A stretch of 64,000 bases of DNA from Rhodoblastus sp. 17X3 (GTDB taxonomy: Bacteria; Pseudomonadota; Alphaproteobacteria; Rhizobiales; Beijerinckiaceae), in NCBI RefSeq assembly GCF_030056575.1, contig NZ_JASHHX010000001.1, positions 124,001 to 188,000 of the forward strand, in the 5' to 3' direction. A program made the translations under genes and the position numbers. Below the pieces are notes generated by a model. It saw only the letters and a program-made list of their open reading frames with translations. It ran no database searches and had not been told where the DNA came from. This document shows, piece by piece, positions 16,857 through 25,327 of the stretch (the stretch's first letter is position 1; every line of letters begins with the position of its first letter).

Positions 16857-17332
16857 TGGCCGCCCTCCCGCACAATCGTTTCAGCCGCGAAGCGGGCGAT
16901 CAGCGCCGCCTCGGCGCGGCCGTGGTCTTTTTTGCGGGCGAAAAGTTCGGCGCGAGCCGGCCAGAGCTGCAGCGCGCGAGCGCGGGATTCCTCCTTGTCC
17001 GCCGACAACCCAAAATGCCGTTTCCATTTGCCGGGGGTGACGAAATTGACCGGGATTTTCAGCGCGGCGACGACGCCGATCAATGTCCCGTAGGCCTGCC
17101 CGAACTTGAACGTGCTCGAAACGCCCTGACCCGGCATCGATCCGACCCGCTCAATGATGGCGATATCGGGCTTCATGATCTCGAACCGCCGGGCAAGGGT
17201 GGCGGCGTCGACCTGACCATCCGCAACAGGGATATCTTCCGCCGAAACCGTCGAGGGATGGTCCGTGAAAACGAAGGCGATGGCGCCGGTCGTCACGCCA
17301 GGGTCGAAACTGGCAATGCAAGTATTGGTCAT
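16853..17332 (-). CDS. RuvC-like Holliday junction endonuclease
   Basis: The 159-residue protein has the RNase H-fold catalytic residues of RuvC-type resolvases: Asp in CIASFDPGVTTGAI (residue 10), Glu in IAIIERVGSMPGQG, and the C-terminal DHGRAEAALIARFAAE with acidic ligands. GKWKRHFGLSADKEESRARA fits the conserved middle of the phage and mitochondrial-like branch. Its role would be resolution of recombination or replication intermediates before packaging. It is coupled with both neighbours. Confidence 0.85.
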   Translation of the reverse strand: MTNTCIASFDPGVTTGAIAFVFTDHPSTVSAEDIPVADGQVDAATLARRFEIMKPDIAIIERVGSMPGQGVSSTFKFGQAYGTLIGVVAALKIPVNFVTPGKWKRHFGLSADKEESRARALQLWPARAELFARKKDHGRAEAALIARFAAETIVREGGH

Positions 17333-17529
17333 GACCGCACCTCGCGCGGTCCGAGTCCGGCAAGGGCGGCGATTGTCGCGGCAATCTCCGGCGCCACGCC
17401 GTAGCGGCGACGAAGAAATTGCAAAACGAGATTTGGGGGGCTATTCTCCGGATCGATCGCCGCCAAGCTGATCGTATTCCGGACCCGGCCCGCCGCCAGC
17501 GTGGCTGGGTTCAATTTTTCTGTCATCAT
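17329..17529 (-). CDS. Small hypothetical protein, 66 residues
   Basis: The product begins MMTEKLNPATLAAGRVRNTI and ends with an Ala/Gly-rich helical segment containing APEIAATIAALAGLGP. It overlaps both neighbours by four bases. No family or motif is recognised. Confidence 0.5.
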   Translation of the reverse strand: MMTEKLNPATLAAGRVRNTISLAAIDPENSPPNLVLQFLRRRYGVAPEIAATIAALAGLGPREVRS

Positions 17530-17777
17530 TCCGCAGCCGCCACCATCGAGTTGCGGCCGGCGATGCGCCTGCCAAGGGTGCGGCGACCAAATCCAAACTC
17601 GCGCGCCACTTGTTCGGCGGGCACGAAAGTTTCGATCTGGTCGGGAACAATTTCGGGAACCGTGCCGCCGAGAGCGGCGGCCATCAGCCTGCGCTTGTAA
17701 AGTTCAAGTTCGGATCGTCGCCAGAACAGGCGACCGCGCATGCGGATAGGAAGCGGAAATTCAGGCTCGTTAGTCAT
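17526..17777 (-). CDS. Putative DNA-binding HTH protein, first gene of replication module
   Basis: The 83-residue product has a C-terminal helix-turn-helix: PAEQVAREFGFGRRTLGRRI, resembling AlpA/excisionase-type winged HTH proteins that control phage and satellite genes. Its N-terminal part (RMRGRLFWRRSELELYKRRL) is basic. As the first gene of the coupled replication run it could be an activator or excisionase; neither is proven. Confidence 0.55.
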   Translation of the reverse strand: MTNEPEFPLPIRMRGRLFWRRSELELYKRRLMAAALGGTVPEIVPDQIETFVPAEQVAREFGFGRRTLGRRIAGRNSMVAAAE

Positions 17778-17840
17778 GTCTTACCTCGGCTTGAAGGGGC
17801 CTGAGGTGAGATTGAGTTTTTTAGCGCCTTATTATCAGTC

Positions 17841-18518
17841 TCAATTCTCCAACAATATTTGAAGTAGCTGATTTTCTTGTATTTTTAATACGTCTTGGAT
17901 TATCCGCCTGAACGAGATTGCGAGGCCGACAAGTCGGCGAGTGCGGGCATCATCATCCAGAATGTCTCCAAAGCTAAGCCCGTTATCGTCCCCGCATTCC
18001 CACCTATAGGCGAGAGCAAGATGGAGCGAGGGGATGCTTGGTTTCCATTTCCGGAACTTGATATTTTCATCGTTGCGAAGCGCATCGCCGCTTTCCGGAC
18101 GTCGCCCCGGACCATTGTTCGTTCGGCGATCTGCAACGTCCTTATCGACTGCATTCAGCATCGCATTAGAGAAATGCTTGGGAACGTCCGCGGGGCGCGA
18201 GACACCGATGATGTCGAAAGCCGCGGCGTGAGCTTCCGGCCATGCCATTTTCTCAGCAATCAATCGCTCAGTTTGGATTATCTTCCATCCGGAACTGGCG
18301 GCCTTTTCCAGTTCATGAATGTCGCTCACGCTCAAAAGCACGTCGACAATTCGAGGGATGCGGCGGCTCGCAGCTTTCGCTCCATTCCGCATGGTCAGGT
18401 ATATGCCCGCCTCAAACTTTGCGCGACGACTGCGATCATTCGGAAAGGCGAGCGCTGACAGAAACAAAGCCCCTCGTTCCCACGGGCTCAGGTCCGGCGT
18501 TATGATCAACGGATCCAT
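17841..18518 (-). CDS. Hypothetical protein, 225 residues, coupled to integrase
   Basis: No family is recognised. The protein is soluble and helical (SPWERGALFLSALAFPNDRS, SGWKIIQTERLIAEKMAWPE, RLVGLAISFRRIIQDVLKI), with a charged, flexible middle. Its start lies 4 bases after the integrase stop, so it is probably cotranscribed with the integrase. Codon use is slightly less GC-rich at the 3' end, which is the AT-rich edge next to the replication module. Confidence 0.6.
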   Translation of the reverse strand: MDPLIITPDLSPWERGALFLSALAFPNDRSRRAKFEAGIYLTMRNGAKAASRRIPRIVDVLLSVSDIHELEKAASSGWKIIQTERLIAEKMAWPEAHAAAFDIIGVSRPADVPKHFSNAMLNAVDKDVADRRTNNGPGRRPESGDALRNDENIKFRKWKPSIPSLHLALAYRWECGDDNGLSFGDILDDDARTRRLVGLAISFRRIIQDVLKIQENQLLQILLEN

Positions 18519-18521
18519 GAA

Positions 18522-19832
18522 TTAGCCCCTCTCGCTCGCCAAATCGACGACATTGCTGGCAAGCTTGCCGCTCACGATTGCGTCGAGATTTCGCGCCCAT
18601 GCCTCAAGCGCCGCCTTCTTCTCGTCGGCGTAGCTGTATCGGTTATAGACAGCCGCGACGCCTTTGATCGTGCCGCTCTTATGGTTCAGCACCGCCTCGA
18701 CAACATGGGGCGCGATCCCAAGCCCAGCCATGCCGCTGGCGGCCGTCCGGCGGAGATCGTGAAGCGTCCAGCGCGCGGGCGCCTTAGCTTCATCCGCGTC
18801 TTCGCCGCGCTCAACCGCCTCGGCGCGGATGGCGTCGAGTATCACGGCGTCAAATTGCTCTTTCGCCCGGCTGAAACCGGAAACAGACGTCTTGCCGGTC
18901 GTCGTGAAAACGAAATCTGATTTCTTCCCCTCCTTCTCGCCGGCTGAGATCCGGGGCAATGCCTTCAGGATTTTCACGGCCGCATCGGACAACGGAATTT
19001 CATGCGCGAGGCCGTTCTTCGAACGCTCCTTCGCAATCGTCCATATCTTCTTATCGAGGTCGATTTCCGACCACCGGGCATCCGCAACCTCGTCGCGCCG
19101 AACGCCGGTCAATAGGAGCAGTTGCGCGATCGGGCCAAAAGGCCAGCCGATCGCCTCAAACGCTTCCCAGGCCGTCTTGATTTCTGCGTCCGATAAGACT
19201 CGGTCGCGGCTATTCTCGGCAGACGGCGCCCGCAATTTGTCGCAGGGCGAGGCGTCAATAATCCCGCGCTCGATCGCCCAATTGCAAAGCTTCCGGAAAC
19301 CGGCGAGGGTTCTATTCGCCGTAATCGGCGAACCACGATCGACGATCTTGTCGAGAAGGGCATGAACATCCGCGCGCGTGATCGATGACAGGCGCCGGCC
19401 TTTCCATGGCCCCGAAATTTCCTTCCGCAACAGTCGTCGCGTCTCGTTCAGATATTTGGGTTTCGAGTTTTTCGTCGAATACCGTTCGATGAATGTTTCG
19501 ACAACATGCTCGACGCTTTCGTATTCGCGCGCCGCCTCTTCCCGAGCGGCGATCTTCGCGGCCTGTTTCGCCTGAGAAGGGTCGTCACCGCGCGCGATGA
19601 CTTGTACGGCTTCGCTGGCTAGCCTCCGAGCCGCAGCAAGGTCGATCGCAGGGTAGGGGCCTATGGTCAGCTTTTTCGGCCTGCCCGCGAACCGATAGCG
19701 GAGCGCCCAGCTTCCGGCGCCGCTCGGTTGAAGCACGAAGAAAAGGCCGCGCGTGTGACCATCTGGAATTTCGCGCCGCGCCGCGCCAGGCTTGAGGCTG
19801 TCCAGCGCTTTTACGGTGAGGTCTTTTGCCAT
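18522..19832 (-). CDS. P4-type tyrosine recombinase (integrase)
   Basis: The 436-residue protein has the N-terminal DUF4102 arm-binding domain (LKPGAARREIPDGHTRGLFF, then PKKLTIGPYPAIDLAAARRL), a SAM-like core-binding domain, and a catalytic domain. In the last, Arg is in LLTGVRRDEVADARW (about 243), the HxxR box is LHDLRRTAASGMAG (about 357), and the nucleophilic Tyr is in VYNRYSYADEKK (about 398-400). It lies 169 bases from attR and has GGGTAAC repeats around it. This family typically targets tRNA 3' ends, matching the tRNA-Arg repeat. Confidence 0.97.
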   Translation of the reverse strand: MAKDLTVKALDSLKPGAARREIPDGHTRGLFFVLQPSGAGSWALRYRFAGRPKKLTIGPYPAIDLAAARRLASEAVQVIARGDDPSQAKQAAKIAAREEAAREYESVEHVVETFIERYSTKNSKPKYLNETRRLLRKEISGPWKGRRLSSITRADVHALLDKIVDRGSPITANRTLAGFRKLCNWAIERGIIDASPCDKLRAPSAENSRDRVLSDAEIKTAWEAFEAIGWPFGPIAQLLLLTGVRRDEVADARWSEIDLDKKIWTIAKERSKNGLAHEIPLSDAAVKILKALPRISAGEKEGKKSDFVFTTTGKTSVSGFSRAKEQFDAVILDAIRAEAVERGEDADEAKAPARWTLHDLRRTAASGMAGLGIAPHVVEAVLNHKSGTIKGVAAVYNRYSYADEKKAALEAWARNLDAIVSGKLASNVVDLASERG

Positions 19833-19839
19833 GTAATCC

Positions 19840-19902
19840 GTTACCCCCTATTCTACGGGTATCGCTGGGGTAACGAAAATGAGCCGTCTTGACCTGTTAC
19901 CC
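19840..19902. repeat. Three GGGTAAC/GTTACCC heptamers near attR
   Basis: GTTACCC at 19840-19846, GGGTAAC at 19868-19874 and GTTACCC at 19896-19902 are spaced 28 bases apart each, alternating in orientation, between the integrase start and attR. Two more copies sit beside attL. This is the expected layout of integrase arm sites and the integrase promoter; no other gene lies in 19833-20001. Confidence 0.55.
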
Positions 19903-20001
19903 AATGTCCTAGACGCTACCGGACAAATGAGAAAAACTCAAGAAAAATAAGCGATTAAAGGGGATGTGGCGTCCTGATCTGTCAGCCTATTTCAGCCTAT
20001 G

Positions 20002-20056
20002 GCACTAGACTACGAATCTAGGGGTCAGAGGTTCGAATCCTTTCGGGCGCGCCATT
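20002..20056 (+). repeat. attR, 55-bp tRNA-Arg fragment
   Basis: The bases are identical to 4638-4692, but the 5' half of the tRNA is absent, so this is not a gene. It marks the right end of the element. The 168 bases between here and the SpoU gene at 20225 show no gene. Confidence 0.95.
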
Positions 20057-20224
20057 TTCCAACGCAATTTTCGATATACGGCTGTGAACCGGAGCGCGCT
20101 CCTGTGCGACGGGGCGACGCAAACCCGATCGTCTTCATTCAGGGCTTAAGCGTAAGCGGAACTGCGTGGCTACACGCGGGTTACAAGCTCAGAAAATGCC
20201 AGAATCGGTTGACGAGAGACATGA

Positions 20225-20779
20225 ATGGAGACTGAGCGCCGGCATCGCGTTTCACCGACCGGGGTGTTGCGCCAGGGCAAATGCGACCGGGAAGCCTTTG
20301 CGGCAAAGCGGCGCCTGCCGATCCTTGTGGTGCTCGACCAGGTGTCGCAGGCCTATAACATTGGCGCCATCTTTCGGCTTTGTGATGCGATGTTGGCCGA
20401 GCGACTCGTGATCACTGGGGCCGACGTCGACCTGCGCAAGCGCAACCTGGGGCAGGCCGCGTGTGGAACGCAATATTGGACGCCTTGGTCTCAGGAAAAA
20501 TCAGCCGAAGAGGCGGTCATTCGCGCGAAGGCTGACGGATACCAGATTGCAATCGTCGAATTGGCGTCCAATAGCGTTCGACCCGAAGCGTTTACACCGA
20601 AATTTCCCGTGTGCCTTGTTCTCGGCGGCGAATTCGATGGGGTATCGCAAAAGGTCGTCGATCTGGCCGACGCCGTCATCGAGATTCCAATGCGGGGCAT
20701 GGCGAATTCGATCAATGTCTCAACCGCGGCCGCAATCGTTCTCTACGGGCTCTCTTGTCGCGCTGAAGCTGAAATTTAA
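20225..20779 (+). CDS. SpoU/TrmH-family RNA 2'-O-methyltransferase
   Basis: SpoU enzymes methylate ribose 2'-OH groups of rRNA or tRNA with SAM through a knotted fold. The three signature motifs are present in order in 184 residues: QAYNIGAIFRLCDAM (motif 1), CLVLGGEFDGVS (motif 2) and EIPMRGMANSINVSTAAAIV (motif 3). The length fits a TrmH/TrmL-like single-domain enzyme; the exact RNA target is not evident. Motif 3 has I where most members have L (S-I-N-V). It is the first gene beyond attR on the right side. Confidence 0.88.
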   Translation: METERRHRVSPTGVLRQGKCDREAFAAKRRLPILVVLDQVSQAYNIGAIFRLCDAMLAERLVITGADVDLRKRNLGQAACGTQYWTPWSQEKSAEEAVIRAKADGYQIAIVELASNSVRPEAFTPKFPVCLVLGGEFDGVSQKVVDLADAVIEIPMRGMANSINVSTAAAIVLYGLSCRAEAEI

Positions 20780-21007
20780 CCTGACCACGAAAGACAGTCG
20801 CCGGCCAGCCGACAGAAGCCAATCCCGAACCAGCGACTTCCGACGATGAATGAGAATATTAGAAGCGGTCCCGTCACGTTGAGACGCCGACAACTTCAAG
20901 ATCGTGTCTGGACAAGCCCAATGATCCATGTCGCGGTCGAATTCGGCATTGGCGGAACGGTTTGGTAAAAATTGCAACCGGCTGAACGCGCCACGCCCGC
21001 CACGCGG

Positions 21008-21592
21008 TTAGCCGAGGAAACCGGGCAAATCCTGCGCCTCATCAAGCCGAGCCAGTTTGGTCGCTAGTTCCGCCGCCTGATTGAATTCCAGCTCAATCAG
21101 GCGGCGGCTCATGAAAGTGCGGAAATAATCGCCCCAGATAAATTCCTGGAATGGGGTGTCGAGATCGGTGAAGGCCTCGCCACGCACTCGTCGCGCGAGC
21201 GAACGCCAGACATTGTCAGTCAGATCGGTTACATGACGCGGAATTGCGGCATAGGGCCGGCGATTGCCGTCGGCGTCAATTGGCCAGAAATAGCCCTTGG
21301 CTTCCATTTTCCGCCAGAACGGACGGGTTTCGAGATCCGACCAGTCCCCGAGTTGTTCGCCGAGCGCCGCTTCGCGAATTTTGAGCGACCACAGGGCGCG
21401 CGCCAGATGATGATGATCGACCATATAGAGACATTTGCCCGGACCGATGATGTGAGGAATGGATTTGCGCTCGAGATAGGTTTCGCGCTCGTCAGCGGAC
21501 ATTTTGGCTATCTTCGCGGCCCGACGGGAAACCTCTGACAGGCCGAGCGTGAGTTGGGTCGGCCTGAGATCGGCAATCGCAATTTTGTTCAA
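21008..21592 (-). CDS. ParB-like nuclease-domain protein (ParBc_2 type)
   Basis: The 194-residue protein begins with a short ParB-type strand (IADLRPTQLTLGLSEV), then IPHIIGPGKCLYMVDHHHLA, and a long tail with DNVWRSLARRVRGEAF. This matches the ParBc_2 group found as stand-alone proteins in bacteria; it is not a chromosome-partition ParB. The function is unknown. It stands alone, facing the SpoU gene across a 228-base gap with no gene. Confidence 0.7.
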   Translation of the reverse strand: MNKIAIADLRPTQLTLGLSEVSRRAAKIAKMSADERETYLERKSIPHIIGPGKCLYMVDHHHLARALWSLKIREAALGEQLGDWSDLETRPFWRKMEAKGYFWPIDADGNRRPYAAIPRHVTDLTDNVWRSLARRVRGEAFTDLDTPFQEFIWGDYFRTFMSRRLIELEFNQAAELATKLARLDEAQDLPGFLG

Positions 21593-21978
21593 AGCGTCGC
21601 ACCTTTATCGCGGTGGGTTTTGGTAAGCCGACTTCATGCGGAAAATTTGATTTTGAAAACGGCTATCGCATATGAATAACCAAAAGGTGCTCGATGCCAC
21701 TTTTATCGGCCGTTCCTTCCGCGCCCCTCGGCAATTTATAAGGATTGCGCCCCGTTCTCTCGCGATGCTCCACTACTCGGCCACGTCGAGCCGACGTTCG
21801 CGCCCCTCGTATTTGGCGACAACCGGCATCGGGTTCGGGCGACGTCAACGGCGTCGTCTATGACGTGGTGTCCAAGCCGCCCGGCGCGATCGAGTGGGAG
21901 TGAATTTCGTGGCGGCTCGCCTGCGTGCTAATGGTCAGGACAATTCAATTTCCACTGGAAAATAGGGTCAGGCCTTTC
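21593..21978. other. Intergenic region, possible gene remnant near its right end
   Basis: No complete gene is visible. In 21841-21903 the plus strand reads DVNGVVYDVVSKPPGAIEWE then a stop, which looks like a protein C-terminus without any upstream coding sequence. I cannot name the family with certainty. Confidence 0.3.
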
Positions 21979-22815
21979 ATGTGCGCGCACCTCCGGTGGA
22001 ATTTGGTCGCCTTGGCGGCGGCTTTCGCAGTCGTCATCGGCCTCGCTATTCCTTCGGCGGCGGGACAGCTTGTCATCGATATCGGCGCGCCGCGCACCAT
22101 GGAAAGCGCGACCCTGCTCGCCAGGCCGGACGCTGCGACTATAACAGTGCCCATGGATGCGAGCTATGGGCGCGAGATGACCTATCGCGCGGTTCCGCTG
22201 CGCGCCCTTCTCGGCGTCCCGGCGCTGCCCCCGGGCAAGGTGTTGCAATTTGTCGCCGCCGACGGCTTCGTCAGCAATCTGCCCGCGTCTTTGCTTTTCC
22301 CGGCCGACGGCGAGGACGCTGTTCCCTGGCTGGCAATCGAGCCGCCGGACGCGCCTTGGCCACCGACGCCCGGAGGCGCGGCGACGGGCCCTTTCTACCT
22401 TGTCTGGCTCAATCCGGCGGCTTCGGGGATTTTGCAGGAGCAATGGCCTTTTGCGATTGTCAAGCTGCAACTCTCCGACGCGCCCGCCACGCGCTGGCCG
22501 CAAATCGCGGTCGGTGGCGACGCGGCGGCGGCGTCCCCCGCGCGCAAGGGTCAGGAGCTCGTCACGAGCCAGTGCATGGTTTGCCATAAGGTTGATGGCG
22601 CCGGCGACGCGGACATTGGCCCGGACCTGATCCGGCCGCATAGCCCGACCGAATATTTCCAGCCCTGGGCGTTCCGCGCGCTCATTCGCGATCCGGGCTC
22701 CGTGCGCTCCTGGCCGGGCCGGCGCATGCCGGGTTTTTCCAAAGACGTACTGAGCGATGGCGACGTCGACGCGATCGCCGCCTATATTAGCTACCTAACC
22801 GGCCGTCGGAAGTGA
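21979..22815 (+). CDS. Exported cytochrome c with an N-terminal oxidoreductase-like domain
   Basis: From the ATG at 21979 the product has 278 residues and a signal peptide (LVALAAAFAVVIGLAIPSAA), so it is periplasmic. Residues about 30-180 form a beta-rich domain with VPLRALLGVPALPPGKVLQF and FYLVWLNPAASGILQEQWPF, reminiscent of the sulfite-oxidase/molybdopterin-oxidoreductase fold but without its Cys. The C-terminal third is a class I cytochrome c: CMVCH heme site and MPGF as probable axial Met. Likely an electron carrier for an unidentified partner. Starts at 21925 or 21931 would add a non-signal-like N-terminus. Confidence 0.75.
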   Translation: MCAHLRWNLVALAAAFAVVIGLAIPSAAGQLVIDIGAPRTMESATLLARPDAATITVPMDASYGREMTYRAVPLRALLGVPALPPGKVLQFVAADGFVSNLPASLLFPADGEDAVPWLAIEPPDAPWPPTPGGAATGPFYLVWLNPAASGILQEQWPFAIVKLQLSDAPATRWPQIAVGGDAAAASPARKGQELVTSQCMVCHKVDGAGDADIGPDLIRPHSPTEYFQPWAFRALIRDPGSVRSWPGRRMPGFSKDVLSDGDVDAIAAYISYLTGRRK

Positions 22816-23160
22816 CAGGCGAACGGCATCGCGCCACCCCAATCCGCCGCCCCTTTTAACTGGCTGAGGCGGGCTGACATTCGCCCTTGGGACAGCCCGG
22901 CAGTTTCATCACGGCTCGTTGCCGACCCACCTGAATAAGCCTGCGACCATACCGCTCAATGACAGTGAAGAGCGGCTCCGTGATGCTTCACTGGATTATA
23001 CGGTCGCGGCGCCCCTCCCGTCGGAGAGCAGTCTGTCGCGAGATCAACCTCGTCCTTGGGGGCGATCAATCAACCACACTCCAATCGCCCTGTCCAAAGA
23101 GAACCGGCCCGGCAATAAATGCTCCCCGATGTTCTTTCGAAACGAGCAAGCTCGCGTAGA
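22816..23160. other. Intergenic region, no gene seen
   Basis: The 345 bases between the cytochrome gene and the convergent acyltransferase contain only short open frames without a ribosome site or familiar sequence. The reading at 22919 has no start context and shows no family similarity. Confidence 0.5.
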
Positions 23161-23904
23161 TCAACTCGAAGTTGGCGCGACCGCCGGCGGCAAGTCACGG
23201 AAGTCCCAATTAACCCCGCTCGAAACGACGCGCGCTGGCGAGCCGGCAAGAACAACATTGCTCGGAAACTCGCCGCCTCGCACAAAAGATCGGGCGCCGA
23301 TGATAGAATCGCGCGCAATTTTGCTGTTGCCCATGACCATCGACTCCTGTCCTATCCAAACATGATCGTCGATATCGATTAAACCGCCATAAGGGTTCAG
23401 TCGCTTCCGTTCCGCGACACTGAAAAGCGTATGGCAGTCGTCCGTCTGGATGATGACGTCGGAAGCAATCAGAACGTCCCTGCGAAGAAAAATGGCCCCG
23501 CCATTGCGGCAGTTGAGATTAAGCCGCGCTGTATGGCGAACATAAGGACCGCAATAAACGCAGCCCGACCCAAGCGCAATGTTTGCGCCCGCGATGCTGG
23601 CCTCTCGAGCAACATACATCAATCCGCCATCGCCCCAAACGAGAACGCCGTAGTCATGTTCTCCGTTGCAAATCAGGATGAAATTGGAACATTTTTCATG
23701 ACCCGGGTGGAGCTGAATATGTGGGATCCCATTGGCGGCTCCGCGCGGACGGACGAGAAAATTGCCGTTGGCGCCCCACCAGGCAGGCAATCTGTCGTGG
23801 CTTTGGACTATCTCATAATCAACGAGTTCGATTGGATCGAACAGGGATTGCGCCTGATAGCGTTTCGAAAGCTCCTTCAACAAGCAATCGATCTTGGCAA
23901 TCAT
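23161..23904 (-). CDS. Hexapeptide-repeat acyltransferase (left-handed beta helix)
   Basis: The 247-residue product has a short helical N-terminus and then repeating hexapeptides of the LbH type: MYVAREASIAGANIALGSGC, and later DHVWIGQESMVMGNSKIARD ending in NVVLAGSPARVV. This is the usual end of O-acetyltransferases acting on sugars or surface glycans with acyl-CoA. QTDDCHTLF may supply the catalytic His. The start at 23904 has a GGGGAAAG site; the upstream frame to 23943 is unsupported. It opens a 14-kb block rich in glycosyltransferases. Confidence 0.85.
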   Translation of the reverse strand: MIAKIDCLLKELSKRYQAQSLFDPIELVDYEIVQSHDRLPAWWGANGNFLVRPRGAANGIPHIQLHPGHEKCSNFILICNGEHDYGVLVWGDGGLMYVAREASIAGANIALGSGCVYCGPYVRHTARLNLNCRNGGAIFLRRDVLIASDVIIQTDDCHTLFSVAERKRLNPYGGLIDIDDHVWIGQESMVMGNSKIARDSIIGARSFVRGGEFPSNVVLAGSPARVVSSGVNWDFRDLPPAVAPTSS

Positions 23905-24578
23905 ATCAAGCTTTCCCCGATTTCTTCCGGAACAAGCCCGCAAATAGGTCGCAGGCGCTCAGGCGATTGTTTCTGATTGTTGGAGCGATGGTGCAAGGAA
24001 TCGCGAATCAGCACGAATCGTCGCGCTGTTTCCTGACAATATCAGGTTCAACCGAGCCGAGCGCCGCAATAACCTTCGTGTACGCAGGACATGAGCGCAA
24101 CTTGACCGAAAGCATTTGTTAGAGCGCCGATGGCCTCGGCTCCTAGCTTTCTTCTCAGTGATTTGTTTGTCGCGTCAGGGGGGGCGTGAAGAGATTCCCC
24201 GGCGCGTCGTCGCTCGTCGCGGCATGGGTATTTTATTATTGCAGCGCCCGTGCCAAACGTCGAACCATTCACTCGCGTGCGAGGTTCGGACGCGTCGTCC
24301 GCGTTATTGGAGATGTGCCAGGAAAGGACGCCGGACTCGCCCAGTCGAAGCGAAGTGGAGCATGACGCTTGAGACGAGGGCGCTTTTGAGCGATAAATTC
24401 TCGTTCAGCATGCTCGCCACGGTCGCCCGACCGATTCTTTTGACCAAGAAACGATTGCACCTACAGTCAATTACACCACGCCCCGGGACACGATCGGTTC
24501 CTATCCGCTCCTTCAGCCAATTCGATGCGCCACAGTTGCGTGACAATTACAGTAAACAGAGGCGCCTAGCGAAAAAAC
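23905..24578. other. Intergenic region, no gene seen
   Basis: The 674 bases separate divergent genes. Short plus- and minus-strand frames exist but lack ribosome sites and show no familiar sequence. Promoters for both neighbours should be here. Confidence 0.5.
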
Positions 24579-25274
24579 ATGATCCCAAAAATCATTCATC
24601 AACTTTGGATCGACCCCTCATCTACGACAGCCACGCCGCCGCCTTCCGTCCTTGCGCAAGCACACTTATGGAGAGACCTTAATCGAGAATATGCTTATCG
24701 ACTTTGGTCCTTGGACGATGCTTTGAATCTATGCGAAAAACACGACCGACACGAAATTGTAGAGGCCGTCAACGTTGCTCGTTTCCCAGCAATGAAAGCT
24801 GATATACTTAGACTTTTTATCATGCACTGCTTTGGTGGATTTTGGGTGGATCTTAAGCTCAAGCCACTCAAGCCTATCCCTGACCTATTTTTGGATTTTG
24901 AGCATGTCATTGCGCCGCAAATTACACCTGTTCATCACGACATTCATAAAGATGTCCAAACGAATTTTATAGGCGCCAATCAGAATTCTATTATCCTTGC
25001 TGCGGCGCTTCAGGTAGCGGTCAATAATATAAAATTGAGACGGGGGGTTAGTGTTTTTGGCGTCTCGGGTCCTGTCTGTCTTGCTGTCGCACTCCAACAA
25101 CAAATTGAAAAAGATGAACCTAGAAATGGAATTCTTTTTCTCGATAGGCAGGACTCATGGGGGAACCTTTACGTGAACTCAGCTGAGGACTATAATCACA
25201 ACAACATGCATTGGTCTGTGAGGCAAAAGCGCGAGCCCATGTACACAGACTGTTGGGGTAATGAGTGGTCCTAA
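24579..25274 (+). CDS. GT32-like glycosyltransferase with altered DxD motif
   Basis: GT32 (DXD sugar-binding) enzymes transfer sugars from nucleotide sugars. The 231-residue protein starts IPKIIHQLWIDP, the family hallmark, and has AMKADILRLFIMHCFGGFWV followed by DLKLKPL. Most relatives have D-x-D here (for example DLD or DID); this protein has DLK, so metal binding may be changed. The gene is visibly more AT-rich than the rest of the window (many AAT, TTA and ATA codons), suggesting later acquisition. It stands alone on the plus strand among minus-strand glycosyltransferases. Confidence 0.82.
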   Translation: MIPKIIHQLWIDPSSTTATPPPSVLAQAHLWRDLNREYAYRLWSLDDALNLCEKHDRHEIVEAVNVARFPAMKADILRLFIMHCFGGFWVDLKLKPLKPIPDLFLDFEHVIAPQITPVHHDIHKDVQTNFIGANQNSIILAAALQVAVNNIKLRRGVSVFGVSGPVCLAVALQQQIEKDEPRNGILFLDRQDSWGNLYVNSAEDYNHNNMHWSVRQKREPMYTDCWGNEWS

Positions 25275-25327
25275 CAACGTGGAAAATAAACGATATACAC
25301 TCTCCCGCTAACACAGACATATTGACT

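Larger units (their letters stand above)
4638..20056. mobile_element. 15.4-kb integrative element in tRNA-Arg(ACG) (prophage remnant or satellite-like island)
   Basis: Direct 55-base repeats of the tRNA 3' end bound the element, and a P4-type integrase gene (18522-19832) lies next to the right copy. Inside are a coupled replication module (15433-17777), a packaging/morphogenesis module (10113-14950) with both terminase subunits, an HK97-gp10-like protein and a prohead-protease-like protein, and about 5 kb of mixed-strand cargo (4840-9911). No portal, major capsid, tail, lysis or holin gene could be recognised. The size and gene content are compatible with either a phage satellite or a deleted prophage. 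Confidence 0.9.

Noticed and set aside
20002-20056. Second tRNA-Arg gene at the right end of the element
   Set aside because: Only the anticodon arm to CCA portion is present; the acceptor 5' strand and D arm are missing, so it is an attachment-site copy.
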